Positions 36,385 to 44,453 of a stretch of DNA of 64,000 bases are shown in pieces (the first letter of the stretch is position 1; the number at the start of each line of letters is the position of its first letter). Below the pieces are notes generated by a model. It saw nothing but the letters and a program-made list of their open reading frames with translations, was not told the DNA's origin and made no database searches. The translations under genes were made by a program, and so were the position numbers. The stretch spans positions 5,775,501 through 5,839,500 of the forward strand of contig NZ_LT629762.1 of NCBI RefSeq assembly GCF_900105155.1, in the 5' to 3' direction. This DNA is from Pseudomonas prosekii (GTDB lineage Bacteria; Pseudomonadota; Gammaproteobacteria; Pseudomonadales; Pseudomonadaceae).

Positions 36385-36744
36385 ATGATGCGTCCCAATG
36401 CCAGCGTTGAAAAAGTGTACCTCTACCCAAAGCCGGTAGATTTTCGAAAGTCCATTGATGGCCTAGCTGCGCTAGTCGAACTGGATATCAAGGTCGCGGT
36501 GTTTGACCCCGTGCTCTTTGTTTTTCTGAATCGCCACCGTAATCGGGTCAAAGTGTTGTACTGGGAGCGTAACGGCTTCTGCCTTTGGCTCAAGCGCCTG
36601 GAGTCCGAGCGTTTTAAGACTTCACCCGAAGAGGTGGACGAGGCTATCGTGCTGACCGTCCAAGAACTGAACTGGCTACTGGATGGATTTGATCTCTGGC
36701 GCAACCGTCCACACAAGGTTTTAACGCCAAGATTCGTCGCCTGA
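36385..36744 (+). CDS. tnpB: IS66 accessory protein TnpB
   Basis: The 119-residue protein carries the TnpB/Orf2 landmarks [40 protein letters not shown] and [13 protein letters not shown]. It is needed for transposition of IS66 elements, but its biochemical role is unclear. CAGGAGTCCATCACC precedes the start. It ends 16 bp before tnpC. Confidence 0.95.
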   Translation: MMRPNASVEKVYLYPKPVDFRKSIDGLAALVELDIKVAVFDPVLFVFLNRHRNRVKVLYWERNGFCLWLKRLESERFKTSPEEVDEAIVLTVQELNWLLDGFDLWRNRPHKVLTPRFVA

Positions 36745-36760
36745 CGGGTATAATCCGGGC

Positions 36761-38305
36761 ATGAATTTGATGCCCGAAGACCTCCCTGACGACCCTGTTC
36801 TGCTCAAGCAAATGTTGCTTGAGGCACTCAGTCGTCAGCAGGTAACGGCTGAGGCATACCAGACTCATATCGTCGATCTGAAAGAACAGATCAAGCTGCT
36901 GCGCGACCGTTTGTTCGGTCGCAAATCCGAGCAGACCGTTGAACCCAATACCCCTCAACTGGCGTTGTTCAACGAGCCCGAAAGCGAGCCGATGCCTTCA
37001 ATCGGCGACGCTGACGAAGAAGTTGTTGCTCCGACTTCACGTCGTGGCAAGCGCAAGCCTCTGTCTGCTGATCTGCCGCGCATCGAAGTCATCCACGAAC
37101 TTCCCGAGCACGAACTGACGTGTGCCTGTGGTTGCCGCAAGCATGTCGTCAGCGAAGAAACTAGCGAGCAGCTGGATATCGTGCCGATGCAAATCCGCGT
37201 GATCAAACACATCCGCAAAGTCTACGGGTGTCGTGGTTGTGAAGCGGCGCCGGTCACTGCTGACAAACCGGCTCAGTTGATCGAAAAGAGCATGGCCAGT
37301 CCGAGTGTCTTGGCGATGTTGTTGACCACTAAATACGTCGACGGCCTGCCGCTCCACCGATTTGAAACCGTACTTGCCCGTCATGGTGTGGACATCCCTC
37401 GCCAAACGTTGGCGCGCTGGGTCATCCAGTGCGGCGAGCACTTGCAACCGTTATTAAATCTGATGCGGGATCGGTTGCTGGAAAGCCCTGTCGTCCACTG
37501 TGATGAAACCCGCGTCCAGGTACTTAAAGAACCGGATCGAGACCCAACCAGCCAATCCTGGATGTGGGTGCAAGCCAGCGGGCCGCCGGCTCGAAAAGTC
37601 GTGCTGTTTGACTACACCTCCAGCCGTGCGCAGGAAGTGCCGTTGCGCCTGTTGGAAAGTTATCGTGGCTACGTCATGACCGATGATTACGCGGGTTACA
37701 ACGCCTTGGCATTACAGCCCGGAGTGGAACGTCTGGCGTGCATGGCCCATGTGCGGCGCAAGTTTGTCGATGCTCAAAAGGTACAGCCCAAGGGCAAGGC
37801 GGGACGTGCCGATATCGCCCTGACGATGATCAACAAGCTGTACGGCATCGAGCGTGAACTAAAGGGCGTCAGTGACGAGCAACGATTTATCGGCAGACAG
37901 GAAAAGAGCCTGCCGATCCTAGCCCAGTTGAAAAGCTGGCTGGATAAAACTCAGTCCCAAGTGACGCCGCAAAGTGTGCTGGGCAAGGCGGTTAACTATC
38001 TTGCCAACAATTGGAGCCGGCTGGAGCGTTACGTGGAGGCCGGGTTTTTACCGATCGACAACAATGCGGCGGAACGCGCGATAAAGCCGTTTGTTATCGG
38101 TCGCAAGGCGTGGCTGTTCAGCGACACGGCCAAAGGCGCTACTGCCAGTGCTCAGATCTACAGCCTAGTGGAGACCGCCAAGGTCAACGGCCAAGAGCCT
38201 TATACGTGGCTACGCCACGTACTGGAGCAGTTACCACATGCGCAGTCGGTGGCAGACTATGAGGCACTGTTGCCGTGGAACTGCTCGCCAGAGATATCAC
38301 GTTAA
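36761..38305 (+). CDS. tnpC: IS66 family transposase TnpC
   Basis: The 514-residue transposase has a leucine-rich coiled N-terminus (residues about 10-55), a Cys-containing zinc-finger-like segment ([10 protein letters not shown]), and a DDE catalytic core with [24 protein letters not shown] and [20 protein letters not shown]. It ends with an IS66 C-terminal domain. It is full length with no frameshift. Confidence 0.96.
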   Translation: MNLMPEDLPDDPVLLKQMLLEALSRQQVTAEAYQTHIVDLKEQIKLLRDRLFGRKSEQTVEPNTPQLALFNEPESEPMPSIGDADEEVVAPTSRRGKRKPLSADLPRIEVIHELPEHELTCACGCRKHVVSEETSEQLDIVPMQIRVIKHIRKVYGCRGCEAAPVTADKPAQLIEKSMASPSVLAMLLTTKYVDGLPLHRFETVLARHGVDIPRQTLARWVIQCGEHLQPLLNLMRDRLLESPVVHCDETRVQVLKEPDRDPTSQSWMWVQASGPPARKVVLFDYTSSRAQEVPLRLLESYRGYVMTDDYAGYNALALQPGVERLACMAHVRRKFVDAQKVQPKGKAGRADIALTMINKLYGIERELKGVSDEQRFIGRQEKSLPILAQLKSWLDKTQSQVTPQSVLGKAVNYLANNWSRLERYVEAGFLPIDNNAAERAIKPFVIGRKAWLFSDTAKGATASAQIYSLVETAKVNGQEPYTWLRHVLEQLPHAQSVADYEALLPWNCSPEISR

Positions 38306-38576
38306 ACCTGAACCCTAAACGTGGGGTGAGTGGATCGAATCGTATGCTAGGGAAGCCTCGACATCCTTTGGTGTACCGCCAAATCCACCCAGCACGTAAT
38401 AGACTCGGTACGTTTTTTGGGCCTCCAAAGCCCTGTAAAAATATAAAATCCTACCCCCCGGTACAAAAATAATCCTACCCCCGGTACAGGTCCAAAATGG
38501 CTCACATGAGCACAGATAGGGCGTGCTTCTGCATTTCCGTGGCATTGAAATGGCATTTAAATACCACAGAAATAGC

Positions 38577-38745
38577 GCGCATCTTTTGTGCCACCTGAAA
38601 TACCTGGTCTTGGCATTTTTGTGCCATTGAAATAACCAAACTTTGACATTTTTGTGCCACTAAAATAGCTAAACATTGGCATTTTTATGCCAGCAAAATG
38701 GTAGGTGAGCTATTTATGTGCCACAGGTATAGAAATATGGCGCAC
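38577..38745 (+). repeat. 33-bp-period tandem repeats in the IS66 noncoding tail
   Basis: About five units share TTGGCATTTTTGTGCCA followed by an A-rich stretch (AAATA.C.AAA). Their GCATT cores fall at 38579, 38613, 38646 and 38679, with a degenerate unit at about 38712, which is a 33-bp spacing. Each unit can fold TGGCA/TGCCA into a tiny hairpin. Two more degenerate copies may precede at about 38531 and 38553. They lie inside the IS, between tnpC and its right end. Confidence 0.8.
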
Positions 38746-38797
38746 CGCGTCTGGGATCAGGTGGTGACTTTGAGTGTGGGGTTCATGGAGCGTTTAC

Positions 38798-38805
38798 GGA
38801 AGGAT
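38798..38805. repeat. Right target-site duplication of the IS66 element
   Basis: GGAAGGAT, identical to 36293-36300, directly follows the right inverted repeat. Confidence 0.95.
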
Positions 38806-38920
38806 TATTGTTTGGCCTCGCTGCAAAATCAGCGAACAGGTTTGGTCACCTGATGCCATCGCACAGATTTGTGCCATCATTCGCGGCGCGGACTTCTTAG
38901 TCTTCGTAGTGCGTTGCAAT

Positions 38921-38994
38921 GGCGGCTGTGTGCTGGACGCCTCCGGGCGAACCGATTTGATGGTGTCGGTTGACCAAGCCTGTACACAGCCGCC
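38921..38994 (+). promoter_or_regulatory. Structured leader with an 11-bp perfect stem upstream of the DUF3077 gene
   Basis: GGCGGCTGTGT (38921-38931) pairs with ACACAGCCGCC (38984-38994), enclosing 52 nt. It ends about 60 bp before the DUF3077 start. It may be a conserved leader RNA or a recurrent DNA repeat. I cannot find a clear U-run that would make it a terminator. Confidence 0.5.
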
Positions 38995-39053
38995 TCCCAT
39001 CGTTTGGTCACGGTGTCAGCGGTTTCCCAAACCAATCATCGAGTGACATCACT

Positions 39054-39350
39054 ATGCAAACGCCTAACCCTTTTCCAGATCGCTATCGCGCAATCAAAAG
39101 CAGCGCTACCGACTCAAGCCCCATGGTCATCGACACCCAGGCCGATCCCCACGACCTGATCGAAGCCGCGCTACAGCGCAATCGTGCATCCGCCAATTTG
39201 CTGGAAACGCTTCACTGCATGAGCTTCAAAGACGCAGACGTCCAAGACATTCCCCACATAACCCACGCGCTCTATCTGCTGACGCAGGACGGCTGCGACT
39301 TGTTGCAAGTGGCGCAGCAGCGGATGTTGGTGTGGAAGGCGCCGGTCTGA
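39054..39350 (+). CDS. DUF3077/DUF6124 small protein
   Basis: The 98-residue cytosolic protein carries a helical C-terminal half (DPHDLIEAALQRNRASANLL, ITHALYLLTQDGCDLLQVAQ). It matches the small pseudomonad proteins annotated as DUF3077/DUF6124, which occur in several copies per genome and have no known function. The ORF extends in frame upstream to 38970, but the ATG at 39054 begins the conserved part. The IS66 insertion 250 bp upstream may have displaced its promoter. Confidence 0.78.
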   Translation: MQTPNPFPDRYRAIKSSATDSSPMVIDTQADPHDLIEAALQRNRASANLLETLHCMSFKDADVQDIPHITHALYLLTQDGCDLLQVAQQRMLVWKAPV

Positions 39351-39364
39351 AGTCTGAGCAAACA

Positions 39365-39388
39365 AGCCTGCCCCGTGTTGGGCAGGCT
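39365..39388 (+). terminator. Hairpin after the DUF3077 gene
   Basis: AGCCTGCCC-CGTGTT-GGGCAGGCT is a perfect 9-bp GC-rich stem starting 14 bp past the stop. The T run after it is weak (CTGAGTT). The following 150 bp to 39540 hold nothing I can identify. Confidence 0.7.
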
Positions 39389-39540
39389 CTGAGTTCTGCG
39401 CTTGCAAACTGGCAGAGGTGGGACACTGACCCAGGAATAGCTTCATGCCTTGCTCGTACTGCGCCGCGTCCATGAACTGCTATTCAATCGCATCGATTTC
39501 GAAATTTGTTTCTGTAATTGATCAACAAATAACCGTTACT

Positions 39541-40506
39541 TCATAGTTTGTCTGGGAAGAAAGAAAGCGGGGGACGACTTGCTTTCCACTCTGTCAAGAG
39601 TTTCTCTGATTGTTTTATTTGTTGAGTGCTCATTCTCGCTGCGATTTGAGGAAGTTCTTCCTGCGCAAATTCCTTCATACCTCCTCCTCCGTCCATTTCA
39701 AGTACCCACGAAATACAAGCATAGGCGGTAACCAGGTCTTCCTTGAAGCCGTATTCTGGCGATTGTCCTGCTAAATAAGATCCATATCCATAAACAGCAC
39801 TGACGTATCCCGTAAGTGCTGCTTTTTCGTTCCAATATCTAAACGTTTGCCAGTCTTGTTTGCGCCCTTGGATTGCAGCATACGCCAACATACCTTGAGG
39901 ATTTCCGCCTTCGGCAGATGCTCTCATCCAGCGTTCGACAACATCAGCCCGTTTTGCAGGCGTTAGAAAAAATCCTTTGCCTTCACGATATTCCGCCCCT
40001 AGATAATATTGGGATAAGGCGTAACCGCCCTCTGCGGACCGCTCGAACCATTGTTCATCGCCAGTAAGCCGGTACAACAAATACATCGCCTCACTGTCAC
40101 CCATCTCAGCCTGCTTTGTTGCTGCTTCCAATGCAGATTTACGCCAATCCATTGGCGACTTTTGCTCGCTTGGGCAATTATTCATTTGGACGCAAAGATC
40201 GCCGCCGCGTTGAGAAAGTCTAATCATTGCATATAAGTCACCTTGAGAGGCCGATGCTTCATATGCACGTTGGGCCTCTGGTGTCATATATTTTTTATTC
40301 CTACGTAATGCTTCGCCCAAATAATACTGCGATTCATGATCGCCACCTTCGGCGGCGATTTTCAAATAAGGCAATGCGGAAATGGATTTGAATTGGTTAT
40401 ATAGTTCCAGGCCGTGAATCTTGGAAAATTCCGCATCGGTTGCCGTGTGTGCATATACCGAAATCGAGAGTAGGCACATGACTACGAAAACAAGATTTTT
40501 TAACAT
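39541..40506 (-). CDS. Exported Sel1-like repeat protein, copy 5 (putative T6SS immunity paralogue)
   Basis: Last of five tandem paralogues. The 321-residue product has a signal peptide (MLKNLVFVVMCLLSISVYA) and Sel1-like helical repeats (GGDHESQYYLGEALRRNK, GDSEAMYLLYRLTG, ALSQYYLGAEYREGKG). The family-wide C-x5-C (CVQMNNC), the DGGGG loop and the C-terminal PPLSFFPDKL are all present. It is the most diverged copy, starting 6 bp after copy 4. A periplasmic location fits immunity to a periplasm- or membrane-acting toxin, but this is inference. Confidence 0.85.
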   Translation of the reverse strand: MLKNLVFVVMCLLSISVYAHTATDAEFSKIHGLELYNQFKSISALPYLKIAAEGGDHESQYYLGEALRRNKKYMTPEAQRAYEASASQGDLYAMIRLSQRGGDLCVQMNNCPSEQKSPMDWRKSALEAATKQAEMGDSEAMYLLYRLTGDEQWFERSAEGGYALSQYYLGAEYREGKGFFLTPAKRADVVERWMRASAEGGNPQGMLAYAAIQGRKQDWQTFRYWNEKAALTGYVSAVYGYGSYLAGQSPEYGFKEDLVTAYACISWVLEMDGGGGMKEFAQEELPQIAARMSTQQIKQSEKLLTEWKASRPPLSFFPDKL

Positions 40507-40512
40507 GCGCGT

Positions 40513-41487
40513 TCAACGGCTCAGCTTGAATGGGAAGAAGGAAAGGGGAGGATGTGTGTTTTTCCAGTTCGCTGCCAATTTTTGCGCTGCGTTTAATTGA
40601 GATTGGTCCATTTCTTTTTTGATCTTAGATATCACGTATTCGGCATCTTCCTTGGCTCCGCCGCCCCCGTCTAACTCCAGAAACAGCGATAACAACGCAT
40701 ATGATGTTACGTAGTCTGCGGAAAACCCAAACTCGCCATTTTTGCCAGCTAGATAATATCCATAATTAAAGAGGGCCTCCACATATCCTGTACCTGCAGC
40801 ACGTTCTACCCAAACTCTGGCATTTGCAGCATCTTTTCTCTCTACAAGAATCGCGGCCATTCCACTCATTGCCCTTGGGTAGCCGTTTTGCGCAGAAGCC
40901 TTCATCCAATGTTCAACTGCTTCCGCTCTGCTGGAGGGTAGTACAAAAAATCCGCCACCTTCCAGGTATTCAGTGGCCAACAAGTATTGCGACAGTGGGT
41001 ATCCATTCTCCGCAGATTGTACAAGCCATTGGTTTTTACCCGTAATCTCGTACAGTAAATACATAGATTCGGCGTTACCTTGTCCCGCTTGCTTTATTGC
41101 GAGGTACTCAGCCTGTTCAAGCCATTCTTTAGCCGTCTTTTTGCTCTTTGAACAGTTACCCATATTCATACACAGATCTTTGTCCATTCGACCAAGTCTG
41201 ATCATTGAGTAAATATCGCCTTGCTTTGCGGAGTTCTCGTAGGCCGTTTTTGCGTCGTTATCTATATATTTTTTGTTTTTCCTGATCGCTTCGCCAAGAT
41301 AATACTGCGCCTCCTTATCGCCGGCGTCGGCAGCAATTTTAAGCTTTGGAATGGCTAACGTTGGTTTGAATTGATTATAAAATACAAGCCCTTGTGTTTT
41401 TGCTGCCTGCTGGTCAGGCGTAATCTCTGTCGCTAATGCTGAGACCGATAATGCCGTGAGAAACGTAATAAACCAATTTGCTCTCAT
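40513..41487 (-). CDS. Exported Sel1-like repeat protein, copy 4 (putative T6SS immunity paralogue)
   Basis: The 324-residue product has a signal peptide (MRANWFITFLTALSVSALA) almost identical to that of copy 2, Sel1-like repeats, the conserved C-x5-C (CMNMGNC), the LELDGGGGAK segment and the C-terminal HPPLSFFPFKLSR. Its N-terminal quarter is nearly identical in DNA to copy 2, while the middle and C-terminal parts have diverged. It starts 9 bp after the stop of copy 3. AT-rich relative to the flanking chromosome. Confidence 0.85.
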   Translation of the reverse strand: MRANWFITFLTALSVSALATEITPDQQAAKTQGLVFYNQFKPTLAIPKLKIAADAGDKEAQYYLGEAIRKNKKYIDNDAKTAYENSAKQGDIYSMIRLGRMDKDLCMNMGNCSKSKKTAKEWLEQAEYLAIKQAGQGNAESMYLLYEITGKNQWLVQSAENGYPLSQYLLATEYLEGGGFFVLPSSRAEAVEHWMKASAQNGYPRAMSGMAAILVERKDAANARVWVERAAGTGYVEALFNYGYYLAGKNGEFGFSADYVTSYALLSLFLELDGGGGAKEDAEYVISKIKKEMDQSQLNAAQKLAANWKNTHPPLSFFPFKLSR

Positions 41488-41496
41488 TTCACGACC

Positions 41497-42480
41497 TCAC
41501 AGCTTATCTGAAAAAAAAGAGAGCGGCGGGTGAGTATCCGCCCATTCTTTTGCAAGCTCTGTCGATTTTACAATTTGTTCGGCCGTCATTTTTGCAGATA
41601 GTTCAGGCAGCTTAAAATTCACTAAATCTACCATCCCCCCACCACCATCTAACTCTAGTAGCACAGAGAGTAACGCGTACGAGTTGATAGGGTCGTAGGT
41701 AAAACCAAATTCTGATTTTTCTTCACCCAAGTAAGACCCATAGCCAAACACCGCTATAGCATATCCTGCTTCTGCCGCTTTTTTATTCCAATACCTAAAC
41801 CCTTGGTAATCGTTTTTCTCTGCCAGAATTGCGCCGTATTCAAGCATTGCTTTAGGATAGCCGCCTTCTGCAGACGCTTTCATTAAGCCTTCAATAGCCT
41901 CAGCTCTGCGAGATGGCAATAAAAAGTGACCATGCCCTTGGCGATACATTATTCCTAAAAAATACTGCGAAAAAACATAACCATTCTCCGCAGATTTTTC
42001 TAACCATTTATCATCGCCGGTAACTCGGTACTTTAAGTACATAGCCTCTGCGCTTCCTTCCGCAGATCGGGCGCTAGCGGTATCCAAAGCCATCTTCCCC
42101 CATGCGCCGGGCTCTTTCCGAGTCTTTGAACAATTTTTCATCGCTACGCAGAGATGATTTTTCTCTCCTGCGAGCCGGATCATTGAGTAGATATCGCCTT
42201 GCAGAGCCGCTGATTCATATGAGCTCACTGCTTCAGCAGTCATATATTTATTGTTTGTACGAATAGCTTCACCGAGAAAGTACTGCGCCTCTGCATCCCC
42301 ACCTTCGGCAGCATGTTTCAGATCTGGCAGCGCGGATACGGCTTTGAACTGATTATAGAGTTCCAAACCCCGGACCTTCGCAGACTGCTGCTCGTCGGAC
42401 GTTTGTGCGCTAGCTTGGAAAGATAGGCCTGCCGAAAGTAAAAGGGCGTAACAAACCGCTCTCAATGATTGTAGTTTCAT
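41497..42480 (-). CDS. Exported Sel1-like repeat protein, copy 3 (putative T6SS immunity paralogue)
   Basis: The 327-residue product starts at 42480 (MKLQSLRAVCYALLLSAGLS), overlapping the copy 2 stop as ATGA. From the KYMTAEAVSSYE segment onwards it is almost identical to copy 1 in protein and DNA, while the first 75 residues differ. It has Sel1-like repeats, C-x5-C (CVAMKNC), LELDGGGGM and HPPLSFFSDKL. The ORF could be read from 42525 within copy 2, but the signal peptide begins at 42480. Confidence 0.85.
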   Translation of the reverse strand: MKLQSLRAVCYALLLSAGLSFQASAQTSDEQQSAKVRGLELYNQFKAVSALPDLKHAAEGGDAEAQYFLGEAIRTNNKYMTAEAVSSYESAALQGDIYSMIRLAGEKNHLCVAMKNCSKTRKEPGAWGKMALDTASARSAEGSAEAMYLKYRVTGDDKWLEKSAENGYVFSQYFLGIMYRQGHGHFLLPSRRAEAIEGLMKASAEGGYPKAMLEYGAILAEKNDYQGFRYWNKKAAEAGYAIAVFGYGSYLGEEKSEFGFTYDPINSYALLSVLLELDGGGGMVDLVNFKLPELSAKMTAEQIVKSTELAKEWADTHPPLSFFSDKL

Positions 42481-43445
42481 AGTTTGTCTGGGAAGTATGA
42501 AAGCGGTGGGTGTGTTTTTTTCCACTCCACAGACATTTGTGTAGCTTGAGCTATTTGCTCAGATGTGAGCTTAGGTGCTATTTCTGCTAGCAAATCCTTA
42601 GCGAATTCCTTTACGCCTCCACCGCCATCTAACTCCAGTAGAGTGGAGATGATTGCGTAGGATTTGACTGGGTCATAGGGAAATCCGATTTCTGACGGGT
42701 TTTTTGCGAGATATGATCCATACCCGAATACAGCCTCTGTATATCCAGACTCAGCGGCTTTTTGATACCAGAATCTAACAGCTTCATAATCTTTTTTTGC
42801 GGCAATTAATTCTACATAAGCCATCATTCCTGGCGGATATCCACCTTCGGCAGACGCCTTCATCAATTGCTCAACGAGATCTGACCGGCTAGAGGGCAGA
42901 AGGAAAAAGCCTTTTCCGTCACGATATCCTGTTCCTAAGTAATACTGCGCAAAGGCATACCCGCTATCGGCCGACTTTTTCAACCACTTGTCGTCCCTGG
43001 TGAGTCGAAACATCAAGTACATAGCTTCTGCTTTTCCGTCAGAAGATTCTTGTTCCGCTGCCTCTAATGCAATCTTGCGCCATTCACCAGGATTTTTTTG
43101 CCCTGCTGGGCAATTATTCATAGCAACGCAAAGGTCGTTTTTGTTCCAAGAAAGTCTGACCATTGAATATATGTTGCCTTGTAATGCAGACGCTTCGTAC
43201 GCAGCGCTCGCCTCAGAAGTCATATATTTCGATTTTCTAACAATTGCTTCGCCGAGATAATATTGAGCTTCCTGATCGCCGGCGTCGGCAGCAATTTTAA
43301 GCTTTGGAATAGCTAACGTTGTTTTGAATTGATTATAAAATACAAGGCCTTGTGTTTTTGCTACCTGTTGGTCAGGCGTAAGCTCTGTCGCTAATGCCGA
43401 GAACGATAATGCCGTGAAAAACGTAATAAACCAAATTGCTCTCAT
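42477..43445 (-). CDS. Exported Sel1-like repeat protein, copy 2 (putative T6SS immunity paralogue)
   Basis: The 322-residue product has a signal peptide (MRAIWFITFFTALSFSALA) and the family architecture: Sel1-like repeats (GDQEAQYYLGEAI, AFAQYYLGTGYRDGKG), C-x5-C (CVAMNNC), LELDGGGGV and HPPLSYFPDKL. Its upstream 9-bp spacer and first roughly 70 codons match copy 4. Its body is closer to copy 5 than to copy 1 by eye. Confidence 0.85.
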   Translation of the reverse strand: MRAIWFITFFTALSFSALATELTPDQQVAKTQGLVFYNQFKTTLAIPKLKIAADAGDQEAQYYLGEAIVRKSKYMTSEASAAYEASALQGNIYSMVRLSWNKNDLCVAMNNCPAGQKNPGEWRKIALEAAEQESSDGKAEAMYLMFRLTRDDKWLKKSADSGYAFAQYYLGTGYRDGKGFFLLPSSRSDLVEQLMKASAEGGYPPGMMAYVELIAAKKDYEAVRFWYQKAAESGYTEAVFGYGSYLAKNPSEIGFPYDPVKSYAIISTLLELDGGGGVKEFAKDLLAEIAPKLTSEQIAQATQMSVEWKKTHPPLSYFPDKL

Positions 43446-43454
43446 TTCATGGCT

Positions 43455-44453
43455 TCACAGCTTATCTGGGAAAAAAGAGAGCGGCGGGTGAGTATCTGCC
43501 CATTCTTTTGCAAGCTCTGTCGCTTGTGAAATTTGTTCGGCCGTCATTTTTGCAGAGAGTTCAGGCAGCTTAAAATTCACTAAATCTACCATCCCTCCAC
43601 CACCATCTAACTCTAGTAGTACAGAGAGTAACGCGTACGAGTTGATTGGGTCGTAGGTAAAACCGAATTCTGATTTTTCTTCACCTAAGTAAGAGCCATA
43701 GCCAAATACTGCTACCGCATATCCTGCTTCTGCCGCTTTTTTATTCCAATACCTAAACCCTTGGTAATCGTTTTTCTCTGCCAGAATTGCGCCGTATTCA
43801 AGCATTGCTTTAGGATAGCCGCCTTCTGCAGACGCTTTCATTAAGCCTTCAATAGCCTCAGCTCTGCGAGATGGCAATAAAAAGTGACCATGCCCTTGGC
43901 GATACATTATTCCTAGAAAATATTGCGAAAAAACATAACCATTCTCCGCAGATTTTTCTAACCATTTATCATCGCCGGTAACTCGGTACTTTAAGTACAT
44001 AGCCTCGGCGCTTCCTTCCGCAGCGCGGGCGCTAGCGGTATCCGACGCCATTTTTCCCCACTCGCCAGGCTCTTTCCGAGTCTTTGGGCAATTTTTCATT
44101 ACTACGCAGAGATCATTTTTCTCTCCGGCGAGCCGGATCATTGAGTAGATATCGCCTTGCAGAGCCGCTGCTTCGTATGAGCTCACTGCTTCAGCAGTCA
44201 TATATTTATCGTTTGTACGAATAGCTTCGCCTAGATAGTATTGTGCCTCTGGATCACCCGCATCAGCTGCAATTTTAAGTTTAGGTTTCGCGGAAATCGC
44301 TTTGTATTGATTATAAAGTTCGATCCCTCGCGTTTTGGCGGCGAGCTGATCTTGCGATAATTCGGCCTGCGCTCGTGCGGAACAAAAAAATACGCACAGT
44401 ACAAGGAAAAGCGTAGATGAAGATTTTAAGTATCGCAATGCCGTGCTCCTCAT
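43455..44453 (-). CDS. Exported Sel1-like repeat protein, copy 1, next to the effector (putative cognate immunity)
   Basis: The 332-residue product overlaps the effector stop by 4 bp (ATGA), the usual coupling of a toxin with its cognate immunity. It has a signal peptide (SSSTLFLVLCVFFCSARAQA), five or six Sel1-like repeats (AEAMYLKYRVTGDDKWLEKS, NGYVFSQYFLGIMYRQGHGH), C-x5-C (CVVMKNC), LELDGGGGM and HPPLSFFPDKL. Sel1-like tandem immunity proteins are known for the P. aeruginosa T6SS phospholipase PldB, an established precedent for this layout. Immunity function here is not proven. Confidence 0.87.
   Translation of the reverse strand: MRSTALRYLKSSSTLFLVLCVFFCSARAQAELSQDQLAAKTRGIELYNQYKAISAKPKLKIAADAGDPEAQYYLGEAIRTNDKYMTAEAVSSYEAAALQGDIYSMIRLAGEKNDLCVVMKNCPKTRKEPGEWGKMASDTASARAAEGSAEAMYLKYRVTGDDKWLEKSAENGYVFSQYFLGIMYRQGHGHFLLPSRRAEAIEGLMKASAEGGYPKAMLEYGAILAEKNDYQGFRYWNKKAAEAGYAVAVFGYGSYLGEEKSEFGFTYDPINSYALLSVLLELDGGGGMVDLVNFKLPELSAKMTAEQISQATELAKEWADTHPPLSFFPDKL

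Larger units (their letters stand above)
36301..38797 (+). mobile_element. Complete IS66-family insertion sequence, 2497 bp
   Basis: The ends are imperfect terminal inverted repeats that begin GTA and share the 18-bp core CGCTCCATGAACCCCACA (left from 36301, right ending 38797). An 8-bp direct repeat GGAAGGAT flanks them (36293-36300 and 38798-38805). The element encodes TnpB and the TnpC transposase but has only 84 bp before tnpB, so the tnpA found in many IS66 members is missing. A roughly 490-bp noncoding tail follows tnpC and contains 33-bp-period repeats. Exact target duplication and intact ORFs suggest a recent, possibly active insertion. Confidence 0.96.

Noticed and set aside
38577..38745. 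Possible CRISPR array
   Set aside because: The units are imperfect and directly abut; there are no unique spacers and no cas genes nearby, and the array lies inside an IS element.
38794..39000. 68-codon minus-strand ORF just after the IS
   Set aside because: It runs through the structured repeat and ends at the IS target duplication, with no ribosome site; more likely a repeat-derived spurious ORF.
39171..39473. 100-codon minus-strand ORF overlapping the DUF3077 gene
   Set aside because: Mostly antisense to a conserved gene and its terminator. The first 20 codons look protein-like, but no domain or ribosome site supports it.
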